Source: Gnetum montanum (taxonomy: Eukaryota; Streptophyta; Gnetopsida; Gnetales; Gnetaceae). From it: a stretch of 64,000 nt of DNA. The position numbers were made by a program, and so were the translations under genes. Position 1 is the first letter of the stretch. Each line of letters starts with the position of its first letter. The notes below the pieces were generated by a model. That model did not search any database. It was not told the origin of the DNA and saw nothing but the letters and a program-made list of their open reading frames with translations. This document shows positions 36,456 through 47,329 of the stretch, in pieces. Location of the stretch: assembly GCA_015680685.1 (NCBI GenBank), contig MNCI01018080.1, positions 896,216 to 960,215 on the forward strand, written 5' to 3'.

Positions 36456-39400
36456 GGTGGACAGCAAATGGATGCAACGGTTTCAACACCCCTAACTTTG
36501 ACGGGCCTATACGGGAAGGTAATTAGGCAGTTTGACTCCGTGCTAGTAGACGTTAACCCCCCTTTAGAAGGTGTAACTATAGCTGTGTTGGAGACATCCC
36601 CAGAATGGCCAGAACAGTCGACGCGCATGCTAGACCTGGAGGCTGGGGACATAACCGAAGACCCCCTCAGTGAGGTTCCTATAGTTACGCATAAGAGTAA
36701 ATCTGAAATGCTTAAAGTCAGCTCTTTGTTAGAACAAAAAACACACGATGTTATAAAATAGGTCCTGCAAGACAACATTGTTGTCTTTGCATGGTCATAC
36801 GAGGATATGCCTGGACTAGATCCCAGGTTAATCCAGCATAACATTATCCTAGACCCACAGGTTAAAGCAGTGAGGCAAAAGGCACGCAAAATCAAGCCAG
36901 AGATCGTGCTAGCTGTGTGTAATGAAATCACCAAACTGTATCAGGCTGGTTTCATCCACGTAGTCGATTACTCGGATTGGGTGTCTAACATTGTAGTTGT
37001 CCCAAAGAAGACTGGAAGTATACGCATCTGCATAGACTTCCGATATTTGAATAAGGCCACAATCAAGGATAACTTCCCGTTGCCGAGTATCAACCAGCTA
37101 GTGGATACAATAGCTGGGCATGCGCTTCTGTCCTTCATGGATGGCTTTTTAGGCTATAACCAAATTCGCATTAACCCAGAACATCAATTGACCACGACAT
37201 TCATGACGCCTTGGGGCACCTTTTGCTACACTATGATGGCTTTCGATCTGAAGAACGCTGGAGCGACGTATCAACGGGCCATGACATACATCTTCAGCGA
37301 TTACCTCCTAGGAAGGCTGAATGATTACGTAGATGACATAGTTGTTAAGTCTTTGAAGTCTGAGGATCATTCAGGGGACCTGGAGTTAGTCCTTAAAAGA
37401 TGCTCCAAATACGAGCTCCAGCTTAACCCAAAGAAGTGCGTATTCAAAGTCAAACCAGACGCATGCTAGGGTTTGTGGTGTTGAAAACCGGCATACGAGT
37501 TGACCTTGATAAGGTCAAAGCCATTATCGAGTTAACGCCTCCTACAGGCCTCAAACAATTACGCGGGTTACAGGGACGCTTACAGTTCATACGCCGGTTC
37601 ATTTTGAGGTTAACTGACAAGTTACACCCTATGCAACACTTGCTGAAAAAGGGGGTTAATTTCGAATGGACCGACGATTGCCAGCGTGCGTTTGACAACT
37701 TAAAAAAGAACTGCAACATTTGTCGATGGTTTTCCCACCACAAAGGGATTTGCCATTTTACATTTACCTCGCAACTTCGGACGTAGCGTTAGCCGCATTA
37801 CTGTGTCAAAGGAGGGATGATGGGTCGGAAGTGCCCATCTACTACTTAAGTCATGCTTTATGTGCGTACGAAACGAGGTACAATGATGTCGAGCGTAGTT
37901 GCCTAGCATTAGTTTTTACGCTTAAGAAATGTAGGCATTATCTTTTCCGTAGCCAAGTCAACGTCATCTATAAAAATAACATTCTTAGAGCCATTACGCA
38001 TAGCTTATACGAGAGTAGTAAAATAGCTCGCTAGAAGGCTGTCACGGCAGAATTCGATCTGCACTATATTGGCCAATCATCTATGAAAGGCCAAGCGATA
38101 GCTGACCAGTTAATAACTTCACCGATTAACAATCAAGCGACTATAGAGCCAGAGTTCCCTGACGAACATGTACATAGTTTAAGCCCTGTCTTGACAGGCC
38201 CCGAAGCAACGTTGTATTTTGACGGAGCTTCAACCGCTAGAGGTGGCAGTGTTGCCACTGTTATCACACTATCACCTGAGGATGTGCATCTACACGCTTA
38301 TCGCTTGACCTTCCCCTGTACGAACAATGTGGCAGAGTACAAGGGGCTCCTCAGGGGATTACTAACTGCCAGTGAACTCAATGTTCAACACCTGGCGATT
38401 AGGGGCGATTCGATGCTTGTCATAAATCAGATCATAGGAGTCTACGCCTACAAGGCTGTACATTTGCAGCCCTACTACGATACGGCTAAAGATCTTCTAA
38501 AACGATTCGTGACCATCGATGCCCAGCACGTGCCATGCATAGATAACACACTGGTCGACGCACTGGCAACACTGGCTTTAAACGTGCCTGCACATCTTTT
38601 CGACACCTCTCCTGCATTGATAACAGACGGCGCAGATCCTATCATTCAGACGGCGCAAATCTCCTCCCTTCTCGAAGGAAGGACATCTGAATGGTACAAC
38701 GACATTAAAACTTACCTTTTGCACGGCGAATTACTGTTCGAATTACTGTCCGAATTAACACGCGCACAGAAAGATGCGATACGCAAGCGGGCTAGGCAAT
38801 ACGTCATCATCGGAGACAACACTCTTTGTAGACGCTCCTTTGATGGCGTGTTGCTTACTTGCGTTGACAAAGACCAAGCGCAGCACATAGTCGGCGAAGT
38901 TCATGAGGGATTGTGTGGTGGCCACGTAGCACCATGGGCTATGGCCCTAAAAATCCGTCACTTAGGATACTACTGGCCGCGCATGGAAAAGGATTGCTTG
39001 ACAAAGGTTAAAAATTGTGACATGTGTCAGCGTCACGCTAACCTCATACACGTGTCACCCACAGAATTACATACAACGCAGATAGCATGGCCATTTCAGC
39101 GATGGGGACTAGACATTGTAGGCCCCATCACGCCGAAATCTTCCGCAAGTCATAGCTTCATCATTATCGCTACTGAGTATTTTACAAAGTGGGTAGAGGC
39201 TATTCCCCTGCGGAAGATCACATCTCAGTAGATTTACCATTTTATCCTAGATAATATAGTGACCAGATTTGGTCTCCCAATGACTATCGTGATCGAAAAT
39301 GGGCCACAGTTTAGTAGCACGGAAACCAAATCCTTCTGTGATAACCTGGGAATTAGACAATCTTTTTCCTCCCCTTATTACCCGTAAGCAAATGGTCAAG

Positions 39401-39913
39401 CTGAAGTGACGAACAAAGTGATCATCAATCTGCTCAAGAAAATGCTCGATGGCAACAAAAGGCAGTGGCACGAACAGATCCTCTATGTGCTATGGGTGTA
39501 TCGTACTACCTATAGGACGGCTACGGGTAGTACGCCCTATAGCCTGGTTTACGGGTCTAAAGCAGTGCTACCTCTCGAGTTGCAAATTCCTTCTCTGAGG
39601 ATGGTCCTCTCCACAGTTATAAATGAGGCTCAACACACCGAGTCTTGAGACACAAGCTCTTGACACGATTGAAAGGTATCAAGACAAACAGAGACAGAAG
39701 CATCGTCACAACCTTCAACAGCGCCCGATCAAGAAAGGAGATATAGTCCTCAAGGCTGTGCGTGAACCAGTAGGCAAGTTCTCTGCAAACTGGGAAGGTC
39801 CTTTCTTGGTGGCCGACGTGTACAGCAACGGTGCATTCAATTTAGCAGACGTCAACGGCAATGAATTATCCAATCCTGTAAATCATATGTATTTGAAGCG
39901 GTATTACATTTAG
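36456..39913 (+). pseudogene. pol: Element B pol: RT, gypsy RNase H, Tat RNase H, integrase
   Basis: First ATG at 36468. RT spans about 36930-37450, with ICIDFRYLNKATIKDNFPLP and an intact YVDD (37326-37337). Thumb and gypsy RNase H run to about 38030, and a second RNase H spans 38210-38610 (LYFDGAS, TNNVAEYKGLL, GDSMLVINQ). Integrase follows from 38690: HHCC finger (HEGLCGGH...CDMCQRH), core GLDIVGPI, VIENGPQF, GQAEVTNK, and a C-terminal domain to YLKRYYI. Defects: TAG 36762; frameshifts near 37450, 37710 and 39630; a TAG ending the segment near 38032; TAG 39229; TAA 39385. The second catalytic Asp is Glu (39295-39297), while A keeps Asp. Confidence 0.93.
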
Positions 39914-40395
39914 CAGCATCCACGGTGTCAACAGCAAGTATGGCACCAAACATTTGCTATGACGTAAAATTGGCATTCCTTGCACGCATCCGCCATGACG
40001 CTAAACTGGCAATATCCGTCCGCTATGATGATAAACTGGCAAGTTGTAACCGTCCGCTACGATGTAAAACTAGCAATGTTGTACAGGTCCGCCAAGACGA
40101 AAAATTGGCATCTTTTGCATGCGTCCGCCACGACGCTAAACTGGAGCAAGTTAGTAGCCGTCTGCTGAGACGTAAAACTAGCACAGATCTGTCCCTGGGT
40201 CATGATGCGAAACTGACATCCATAGCACGGTCTACTGAGACCATAAATTAGACATGCCACCATCCGCTACGACGTAAAACTAGCACTTCTCGGGCTGCCC
40301 AGACTTTAAACTGGGACCATGGTCTACTGAGACTTAAAACCAGTAACGGCAGTATACCAGGACTTAAAACTGGGACTTACAGACTGCTGCCATGT
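39914..40395 (+). repeat. Tandem array after element B pol (TAAACTGGCA / TAAAACTAGCA)
   Basis: About a dozen units of 30-45 bases with the pattern GTCCGC(T/C)A(T/C)GA(C/T)G.TAAA(A)CT(A/G)GCA. It is the direct counterpart of 10505-11130 in element A. The small open frames in it are by-products of the repeat. Confidence 0.8.
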
Positions 40396-41390
40396 AAATC
40401 AAGCGAGCGTGACCATCTCTGTACAGCTGCCCAACCAACGGGGTGGGATACTAGGACAGTCCCAGTGTCGCCACCCCACTGGCATCCTACTGATTCCTCG
40501 GATAAGCTGAGAGGCATCTTACTGATCCCTCGGAGATGCCGTCGCTGCACCCACTATAGTGGTGGTACCTCTGAGAGTTTAGTCTCGCCAGCTGGAGCCC
40601 CGATGAAATCTTCGTCGACAACGACCTCGGCGACCTCCGCCAATCATCGCCATCGGACGCCAGCTTTGCAAATTCATCTGGCTGGTTCCTTATACAACCA
40701 GTTAGCTACACTGTGTCTGATGTCTTTTGGCGAAGATATGCTGGGCCAATCATCAAGATTGACGGCTCCGCCGCATGCTTCGGCTCCTCCTCTACGGCCC
40801 AATCGCTCTATCTCGCATGAAACGGCGCTCGTTTCGACAACCTCGCCTCTTGTTCGCATGAGCAATGGTGTCCTCTGCTTTCTTTTGTGGTTGCAGGTTA
40901 CTTGCCTTGGAGGATGTTGTTCAAAGGTGCGTCCATCTGAGTGGTGAAGTACAACAGTGTGTTGAAATGGCTGCTCAGGTTTGACCCAACCACTTAGATC
41001 TGCATGCCTATACCTCTCGCAATCCTACCCCTAGCTCTTATTTCCTTCATCCCCATCACCCGCTTCCCATACGCAAAAGCTACATACTCAAGTATCCATT
41101 TTCCGCGCTCACACTAGCAGAGATATCGCAGAAGTGATGCGCCATGCTCCTTTTGCAGGCATTCTTGCTATAATCAGTGACAGAGAGATCTCAGGCTGAT
41201 GCGCTACGCTCGTCTGAAAGCATTCCTATTTTCCACCATGCCATTCTATCTCCCATTCCCTCCAGCTTTACTCTTCCATGTTGACAGGGCGATCCTTGAG
41301 TAGCCATGGATGGACGATGTTCTTGCTTCTACCAATCCAGTGTTTCATATTCTTTGTCGACATCTTTTGGGTAAGCCCTCCAACCGTCGA
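40396..41390. other. Element B 3' untranslated spacer
   Basis: No supportable gene. The 40465-40947 open frame has no recognisable domain and no counterpart in A or C. The region ends with TTTGTCGACATCTTTTGGG and CCTCCAACCGTCGAC, matching C at 52498-52535. Confidence 0.6.
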
Positions 41391-41400
41391 CAAAGAGGGG
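41391..41400 (+). other. Element B polypurine tract
   Basis: CAAAGAGGGG, four bases before the 3' LTR. The same sequence is in C (52534-52543), and a degraded form is in A. Confidence 0.8.
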
Positions 41401-41404
41401 CCAT

Positions 41405-42860
41405 TGAAACACTGTGAAAAATCGCGAGTCGGCCTCAGGCAAAGATTCGCAGTTCAGGCAAGGGCACATGTCAGAATTCCAGAAGGAAGAATAAGACAGA
41501 GCAGCATCAAAGGGTGCATAGCATCGAGTCCTCGACTTCTTGTGTAGATTCCTAATCTTTCTATGCTTTTTCTGTTTACGCTATATCACGCAATGAAGCG
41601 TAATGGTGCTTAGTGTGATTTTGCTTAGACACAGTCCGGCATCAGAAGGATAGTTGCTTCGGCATAAGAAGAAGCTTAAGCAGCGTGATATGCGACTTCT
41701 TGTGTATTTTGCTAAGTCTTTTGTTCAAGGAAAGGTTTACGCTCTGTTACGCACGGCAGCGTAATAAGCTCCAGAACAATCAAAGGCAAAGTCTAAGAAA
41801 GTGTGATTGCTCATCATACGCTCATCACGCAACGTAGCGTATCGCAGCGTATTACGTCGCCAAACTAGACATTGTTTACACTTCACTACGCGCGGCTGCG
41901 TAAGCGAGCGTAAAACAGCTTGAATCCATTATTTCCATGTTATGTTACGCTCGTGCATGCAACGCAGTGTGAATGAGCATAATATAACCCAAAGACAGTT
42001 GAGACATGCCCGATGTGCACCTCTTCTTCACACGCACAATACGCGAATGAGCGTATTGTGCGTAGTCATGAAGTTTGACGCAAAAATGGTCAAACCAACA
42101 GTGCCTGAAACACTCGGGACACACGTCATCAGGGTTTCACCTTTTCCAAGGAGCGTCGCAGCCTATAAATACCCCAGTTGACAAAGATACAGAGGTTGGC
42201 AAATCAGAGAAGCAAAGGCATTTTTCTGAGCACCGGAGCACTTATCACTTTTGAGTAGAGATATAGAGAGCAGCGCCTTGACAATCGTTGACATCATCAC
42301 CTTATGGCAGAAACAGAGCATGGTTCGCTTTGAGCACCGGTGACAGGAGCAATCGTTCTGCTGGGGAAGACTCTATTGGTCAGAAACAGTTGATCGGTAG
42401 ACATCAGAGCTTGACCTTCCTTGCATCCCAGCTTTAGCCCATGAGGTAGATCGGACTTCTGTTTGGACAGTTTTCTTGTTGCTTTGTGCTTGCTTTATAT
42501 CCAGTAATCGGGGTCTCCCCAGTGTAACGAGATATACAAAATATACATTTTTCAAGTCAAAGCATAGATCTTGAAGCTACGTGTTTCTCTTATGTCAGCC
42601 TCCTCTTATCGCGTTTAGCATTATCATCGTTGCAATTCATCTACATCGTTTTCCCCTCATTTTTGTGATCCCTCGAATCAGATCGTTTCATGAGATACTC
42701 ATCGGTTTACTGATTAGTAAGTCCCTGTCTGATCGACAAGACCGTTCAGGGCACCGCGGATTCGTTTTTCCAGCATAGCCCTTGCACGGATCCGTGGTTA
42801 AAACTGTGTACACGGAATTTGGTCGGTATTTTCCAGCTGCCGACGTTTTCCGTCGTTACA
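41405..42860 (+). repeat. Element B 3' LTR
   Basis: 1456 bp, the same length as the 5' LTR with no net indel. TATAAATA lies at 42164-42171. The inverted repeat in U3 is at 42034-42061. The CATTT target duplication follows at 42861. Confidence 0.95.
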
Positions 42861-42865
42861 CATTT

Positions 42866-44200
42866 GAGCACAAATCTGCGAATTTACTTCTAATTTTCCC
42901 CAGAGAAAGAGATAGTTCCACAGGAAAACTAGAAATAGAGCAAGATTCGATGAAAATAGACAGAAAAGAAAAGCAGATTTGTGTAGACCTCAAATATTTA
43001 AATAAGGTAAAATGACACAAGTAAACACTTCGTAATGAAGCTATCCCAAATTCAATATCTATGAATTGTTCAAACTTCCAAGGCTCAAATAAGCAATTTC
43101 TTCAAGACAATCCTACTATGCTACCAAAAATTTGCTGTGTAAACTATCATGTACGAGACTCCATTTCGGCTAGATAATGGATGTCAACAATTGCATTCAA
43201 CAGAATCTTCAAAAGACTTGACAATTTCTGATTGAAATACCACGGAGATTCACTTTAAAGATAAAAAGAAGCTATTCTGGTCCCATCAAAATACCAAAGA
43301 TTTTCTGAACCCTCTTAACTATTGAATCGTTCAACGGCATGACTACAAGCAGAGGCTCTCTTACAACGATCTCAATAGCAGTTCCTATACGTTGTACAAT
43401 GAAAAAATTTACTACTAAAATGCTCTTAAGGCTTTTAAACACAAGTGCTTCTATGGAAAAATTTTAACAGAAATTTCTATTGGGAAACAAGAACGATAAG
43501 AGCAATCTAAAAATCCCAAAATTACTTGTCAAGGATGATACTATCTAAACCACTAGCTAAACAATTTAAATAAAATACAAAACAATAAGCATAACTCACA
43601 GGACTATGACAAAGAGGCTGAAATCTTTCCTTTAGCAAGCCATCTTACAAGCAATCTTCTTTACAAATATTCCAAGTGTGTGTCTCCAAGTGAGAGCTCC
43701 CAAAAGTGTTCTAAAAATGAGACCCTTCCTCCTTGACCCCTGAAGCCTTTTTATAGGGTTCAAAGGTAGCTAGGTAAGTTACATATTCAAAAATATCTTA
43801 CGTAACTTCTCTCCCAAGTAACTTGGCCAACCAATTAGGAGATTACTTTCCCAACAAGCTAGGAGATTACTTGCCCAACAAGTTAGGTAAGTTACAAAAA
43901 TCTTGGATGGTTGTAACCACCATAGAGATAAAAAAGGCTACAATTGACAAGTGTCTTCATGATAATCCAAATTAAAATTAGTTACAAATATCATAGTTGT
44001 AACTATCATAGGAAGTTACAACTTCCATAGGAATAAAAGAGATAATAACCAAATGTCTATTTTATTTTAAACCAAATCCCTTTCCATCGCTGCATAAAAC
44101 TTTATATATTTAATCATATCTATCGAGCTCACGTGTTGCAGGTGCTGAAACTAGGGTTACAGCTTGCCACGTTAAATTATTTGTCGTTGTGAATGTCGTT
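42866..44200 (-). other. Element E internal/terminal segment with minus-strand promoter-like sequence
   Basis: No coding sequence is supported. On the minus strand a TATA box reads CCCTATAAAAAGG (43748-43755 core). Upstream lie 2.5 tandem copies of a 24-bp unit with TTGTTGGG and AAGTAATCTCC (43827-43886) and several GTTAC motifs. This resembles an LTR U3 or a gene promoter directed leftward, away from the captured gene pieces. The next 900 bases to the left look like untranslated leader. Confidence 0.45.
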
Positions 44201-44227
44201 AATGTTGCCTAAATTCAGGAGCAGTCT

Positions 44228-44520
44228 CTAGATATGCTGCCACTGACGGCGCCTGAGCAGAGCCATCAGAACATGGATCCTGTGAAGACTCCCCTTGTCC
44301 TTGCTCTTCAAGCAAACATAGCACCATACTAGTAACAGCACAGGATATAGCATGAACAGAGCCAAATACAGGTGTGGTAGCAGCGTCTGACCTACAGATA
44401 GATAGTCTCTGTTTCCATGGCTGCCCAGATTGTACATGGCGGTTCGAACCCGCAACCACAGCTTGACATGCGGCAAGCAGTTTCCGAGCATGAGAAAGTA
44501 GTTGTCCGTAGACAGGGCTC
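44228..44520 (-). pseudogene. Captured host gene piece, possibly a seven-transmembrane receptor-like protein
   Basis: Minus-strand frame with YNLGSHGNRDYLSVGQTLLP, then a hydrophobic helix (LYLALFMLYPVLLLVWCYVC), then KSKDKGSLHRIHVLMALL. From memory this arrangement resembles the start of the membrane part of plant lung-seven-transmembrane (GOST/CAND) proteins; I cannot run a search. It ends after about one membrane segment, so it is a fragment. It lies inside element E next to two other gene-like pieces on the same strand. Confidence 0.4.
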
Positions 44521-44535
44521 GGAATGTGTCGTTGA

Positions 44536-44800
44536 ATGATCACGTCGTGGGTTCGAGATCTACCACAGTGAAGAGCCGATTCACCAGTGGATTCTGCACA
44601 ATGCAGGGGAGTTTTTGTCTCTCCTCGTCCTCGTCCTCGTCCTCATCCTCGTCCTCATCGTCACAGTTTTGGAAGTATTCCTTGAGAATCTGGAGCCATT
44701 TCTGGCGCGTGACTAGGAAGAAACCCATCAGTGATGGATCCATGGCACTTGCATCATCATAATTACTCTGATGTTGATGAATCCCTGCAAACGTGTTGTA
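44536..44800 (-). pseudogene. Captured coding piece with acidic repeat, unidentified
   Basis: A minus-strand frame reads MDPSLMGFFLVTRQKWLQIL, then EYFQNC, followed by a run of alternating Asp and Glu encoded by a (GAGGAC)n microsatellite (about 44624-44662). The reading looks protein-like but I recognise no family. It could be a separate exon or part of either neighbouring captured gene. Confidence 0.35.
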
Positions 44801-44885
44801 TGTTGGCTCACTGTGGTAATGACATTGTTAAAGAGGCTAGGTGTCTCATACATGGCTGAAATGGAAACAGCCCTCTCGGTAATGC

Positions 44886-45880
44886 TCAGCTCTGCAACTG
44901 CGACGCTGATGCCCAAGGTGATGCCCAAGCCCAAGCCGATGTCAACGTCTCTACTATTTTTCTATTTATCCTGAAATGGAGTGAGCCTGACCAACTGCAC
45001 AAGCTTGCGCCCTCCCTCCACAATTTATGTATCTGGTTACTGAGAATTCCAGCCACAAATCTAGGCCTTTGAAGAGAAACCCCGTAAATGGACGGATCGA
45101 AGTTGGCAGGGTCATAATAATATGTGGAGATGAGAGCCCTCAAATAAGTGTAGAATAAGGGCGAGAGCACCAGATCATCCTCCACAACAAAAGTGAACTC
45201 ATCATTGGAAGAGGGCCATCAGGCCTCAAGCCATTGAGCCTGCAACCCAACATTTGCTGTCATGTAATGGATCTCCTTCTCACCATGTTTCCACTCGAAC
45301 CTATCAACGTATTCCAAAATATCATGGGATTTTTTCAGTAGATCATCCGCATTTTGGGACCCTTCCAAGCTAAAATGGTCAATCAAAACATGAAGCTTGA
45401 CTCGATCATTGTCATAAATAGCTCTTGACATGGATTCCAGGCACCTTGAAATAGATTCAAGCCTGTTGTAGGCAAGTAGCTTGATAACAAAGCTAAAATT
45501 CTAGGGCAACTGAGCCTCCCTTGCAGTTGTGTGAAAGTGGATTTGGTGTGTTTTAGATGATGTAGAAGGATGCAAATTGTCCAGCAAAAGCAGGTGAATC
45601 TCCGAGTGGTAACACAAGTAATTGACGAAGGCAGAGACTATGAAAAGGCCAACATAGACCATAAGCCTTTGGTGGGTAGATGTCAATTTCATCAAGGCTC
45701 TGTGATGTGCCATTGGATTCAAATCATTCACTGCATCAATACCTAGCTCAAGTTTGCAATCTTTCAAACATGAAACAGTCCACCTCAAAAACCCAATTGC
45801 CTGCATCAATGATAGCTGGAAAAGAACTACTGCAGCCTGACCACTGCCGCTGCCTCCTTTGCGACTCAACTAATGAACGA
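44886..45880 (-). pseudogene. Captured plant glycosyltransferase-like gene, broken
   Basis: From the N-terminus: a membrane anchor (LMVYVGLFIVSAFVNYL), then FSFVIKLLAYNRLESISRCL, LHVLIDHF, HDILEYVDRFEWKHGEKEIH, GLQAQWLEA, FTFVVEDDLVLSPLFY and SIYGVSLQRPRF. This series, with its EDD metal-binding motif, fits a Golgi type-II glycosyltransferase family that I associate with Arabidopsis At5g12260 (recalled, not searched). Stops at 45501-45503 and 45219-45221 (Trp to TGA) break it, and the homology ends near 44900. No intron is visible across about 1 kb, which allows a cDNA origin or one long exon. It is inside element E, antisense to B and D. Confidence 0.75.
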
Positions 45881-46016
45881 AAAATGCCCTAGTGCTTCTG
45901 TGTAGGATTTTATGTGGCGAGACAGTTGTACCCTTTGTGGCAGCCATTGATGGCCAAGATCTGCCTCGGTAGCTTCCTTTTCCTGATTTTTATCTATTTT
46001 CATAGATTTTTCCTTC
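45881..46016 (-). other. Upstream part of the captured glycosyltransferase piece
   Basis: About 136 bases reading like a 5' untranslated leader on the minus strand. No motif stands out. Confidence 0.3.
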
Positions 46017-46397
46017 TTAAACTCGAGGATCCCATGACACGTCGTGACGATTGGTGGTGTGGCCCACCCGACAGGAGCATCGGTTGACTTGGTGATGGTA
46101 AGCTGTAGAGTAGAGGAAACACAATGTAGTGTGTGGAAACTTCCATGACGTAATAATAATAAATGGAATTATGATGAGAGTAGGAGGAGGAGAAGCTAGT
46201 GTCAATGCACCATACATCTTTTGCATTGAGAATGCCACATAGAAGATGGCAGAAAATGGAAGGCTTCCATCTTCTCGAAGAACTACTTCAATGGGGCTCC
46301 AGTAAAACTTTTCACTGTAACTATTCCTGTAATCCTCACCTCTATAATAGTTTATTGCAACCAATCCCACAATGTGTCTATTCCATGAAATGGCCAA
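46017..46397 (-). pseudogene. Unidentified open frame at right end of element E
   Basis: A 126-codon minus-strand frame with IVGLVAINYYRGEDYRNSY and FYWSPIEVVLREDGSLPFSA. Its first half reads like a natural protein. It starts 12 bases from the element end, so the reading may be fortuitous or may be another captured exon. No family recognised. Confidence 0.3.
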
Positions 46398-46409
46398 AAT
46401 GTGCCAACA

Positions 46410-47110
46410 GGTAATTCATATGATGATGAACTTAACAACGATGAGAGGTTTGATTTATTATGTAAAGAACTTTTAAATTTTCAAAATATTTTTACTAATT
46501 TAAATAAATAGGTCAAGTCTAAAGATTAGAAAAAATCCTCATTAAACCTAACCATTTCAGTCCTTAACAAATAATTCTTATACCTTAAGGTTAATAATGA
46601 AGCACTAACCAAATCATGTGAGTAGATAAAAGAAGAATTTGTAGATGTTAAGCTAGTGAATGAAAGATTGACCAAATGAAAAGAGTCTCTTTGAATGATT
46701 CTTGGACAAGGAAGAAGTCCACAAGACAAGAGTGGACTTGGATGCTATCATCAAGAAGAGGAACTTGCAAAACCTTCATTTCATTTAAAGAGACCTTTAA
46801 GGAGTAAGGATACTACATCAAGGAAAGCTCCTATCTAGGAAAAAAATCCTCAAAGGATTGATCCTTCTAGTCATTGTTTCTACAATAGAAGAATTAGATG
46901 TTCTTATTTTATTAAGATTGGGCATAAATAATGGGAGTGCAATCTAAAATTTTATCATATGAGTACATGATCATATCACAAGACTCCTTGGTTTTACCAA
47001 AGTGCACTGAGAAAGGATTTTATGTAGGATCACAGAGAAGATTGGAAGTTAACTCAAAGGACCAAGGTTATCAAAAAAGAATGGAAAGTTAAATGATAGA
47101 ACCAAGGGCA
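46410..47110 (+). pseudogene. gag: Element D gag, part 2 (coiled coil and second zinc knuckle)
   Basis: Continues the D gag frame after element E: NSYDDELNNDERFDLLCKEL and LLNFQNIFTNLNK, then a Leu/Lys/Glu-rich coiled coil with stops (46500-46700). A degraded zinc knuckle follows (HCFYNRRIRCSYFIKIGHK, 46885-46935) and the end TKVIKKEWKVK (47070). The order capsid, zinc knuckle, coiled coil, second knuckle is usual in long plant Copia gag proteins. No protease or integrase follows. Confidence 0.7.
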
Positions 47111-47329
47111 TCAAGACACTTTCACCAACAAGTTTGTGAGAGGAAGTCATGCCTTGGACATTGGGGAAGTTTGATTCAAAGGAGATTCATCAAAAGAGGA
47201 AGCACATTCTCTAGCTCTTTGAACTCCATCACCTTTTGAGAGCATGATAGGTAGGTAGAGGTATGTTTTTTCTTTTTGTTTTCATAGTTTCATTAATACT
47301 ATAAACCAATGGTAGCCTTCCAAAAATTG

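Larger units (their letters stand above)
25716..42860 (+). mobile_element. Element B: near-complete Tat-type Ty3/gypsy retrotransposon (17.1 kb)
   Basis: Two 1456-bp LTRs begin TGAAACAC and end GTCGTTACA. They are flanked by identical CATTT (25711-25715 and 42861-42865). Order: LTR, primer site, gag-protease, TTAAACTAG array, antisense intron-containing gene, pol, TAAACTGG array, spacer, polypurine tract, LTR. By eye the LTRs differ at about 74 positions (roughly 5%), nearly all C/T or G/A changes, so it is the youngest element here. In-frame stops in gag and pol and a changed integrase catalytic residue mean it cannot move by itself. It is richer in G+C than its surroundings. Confidence 0.95.
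25388..46409. mobile_element. Element E: gene-capturing insertion with 7-bp inverted ends, split by element B
   Basis: Ends are TGTTGGC (25388) and GCCAACA (46409), flanked by a 5-bp duplication GGTAA (25383-25387 and 46410-46414). Removing 25388-46409 and one GGTAA lets element D's gag read on without a frame change, so both borders are secure. Without B, the unit is about 3.9 kb. It holds minus-strand pieces of host genes and a minus-strand promoter-like segment. TG/CA ends and a 5-bp duplication suit an LTR element, yet no LTR pair could be seen. A TIR transposon with an unusual duplication length is the alternative. Confidence 0.7.

Noticed and set aside
40465-40947. 160-codon plus-strand frame in the B 3' spacer
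   Set aside because: Ser/Thr/Pro-rich, no domain, no counterpart in A or C, and it overlaps a GC-rich untranslated region.
42782-43015. Open frame crossing the B LTR end with an RT-like ICVDLKYLNKV
   Set aside because: It reads through an LTR border into unrelated element E sequence; only about 12 residues resemble RT and nothing around them does.
44502-44762. Plus-strand frame with a run of serines
   Set aside because: It is the complement of the acidic-repeat codons of the captured minus-strand piece.
25388-46409. LTR pair for element E
   Set aside because: TGTTGGGC at about 43883 was tested as an LTR start, but the matching right LTR would overlap the glycosyltransferase piece and no similarity was seen.
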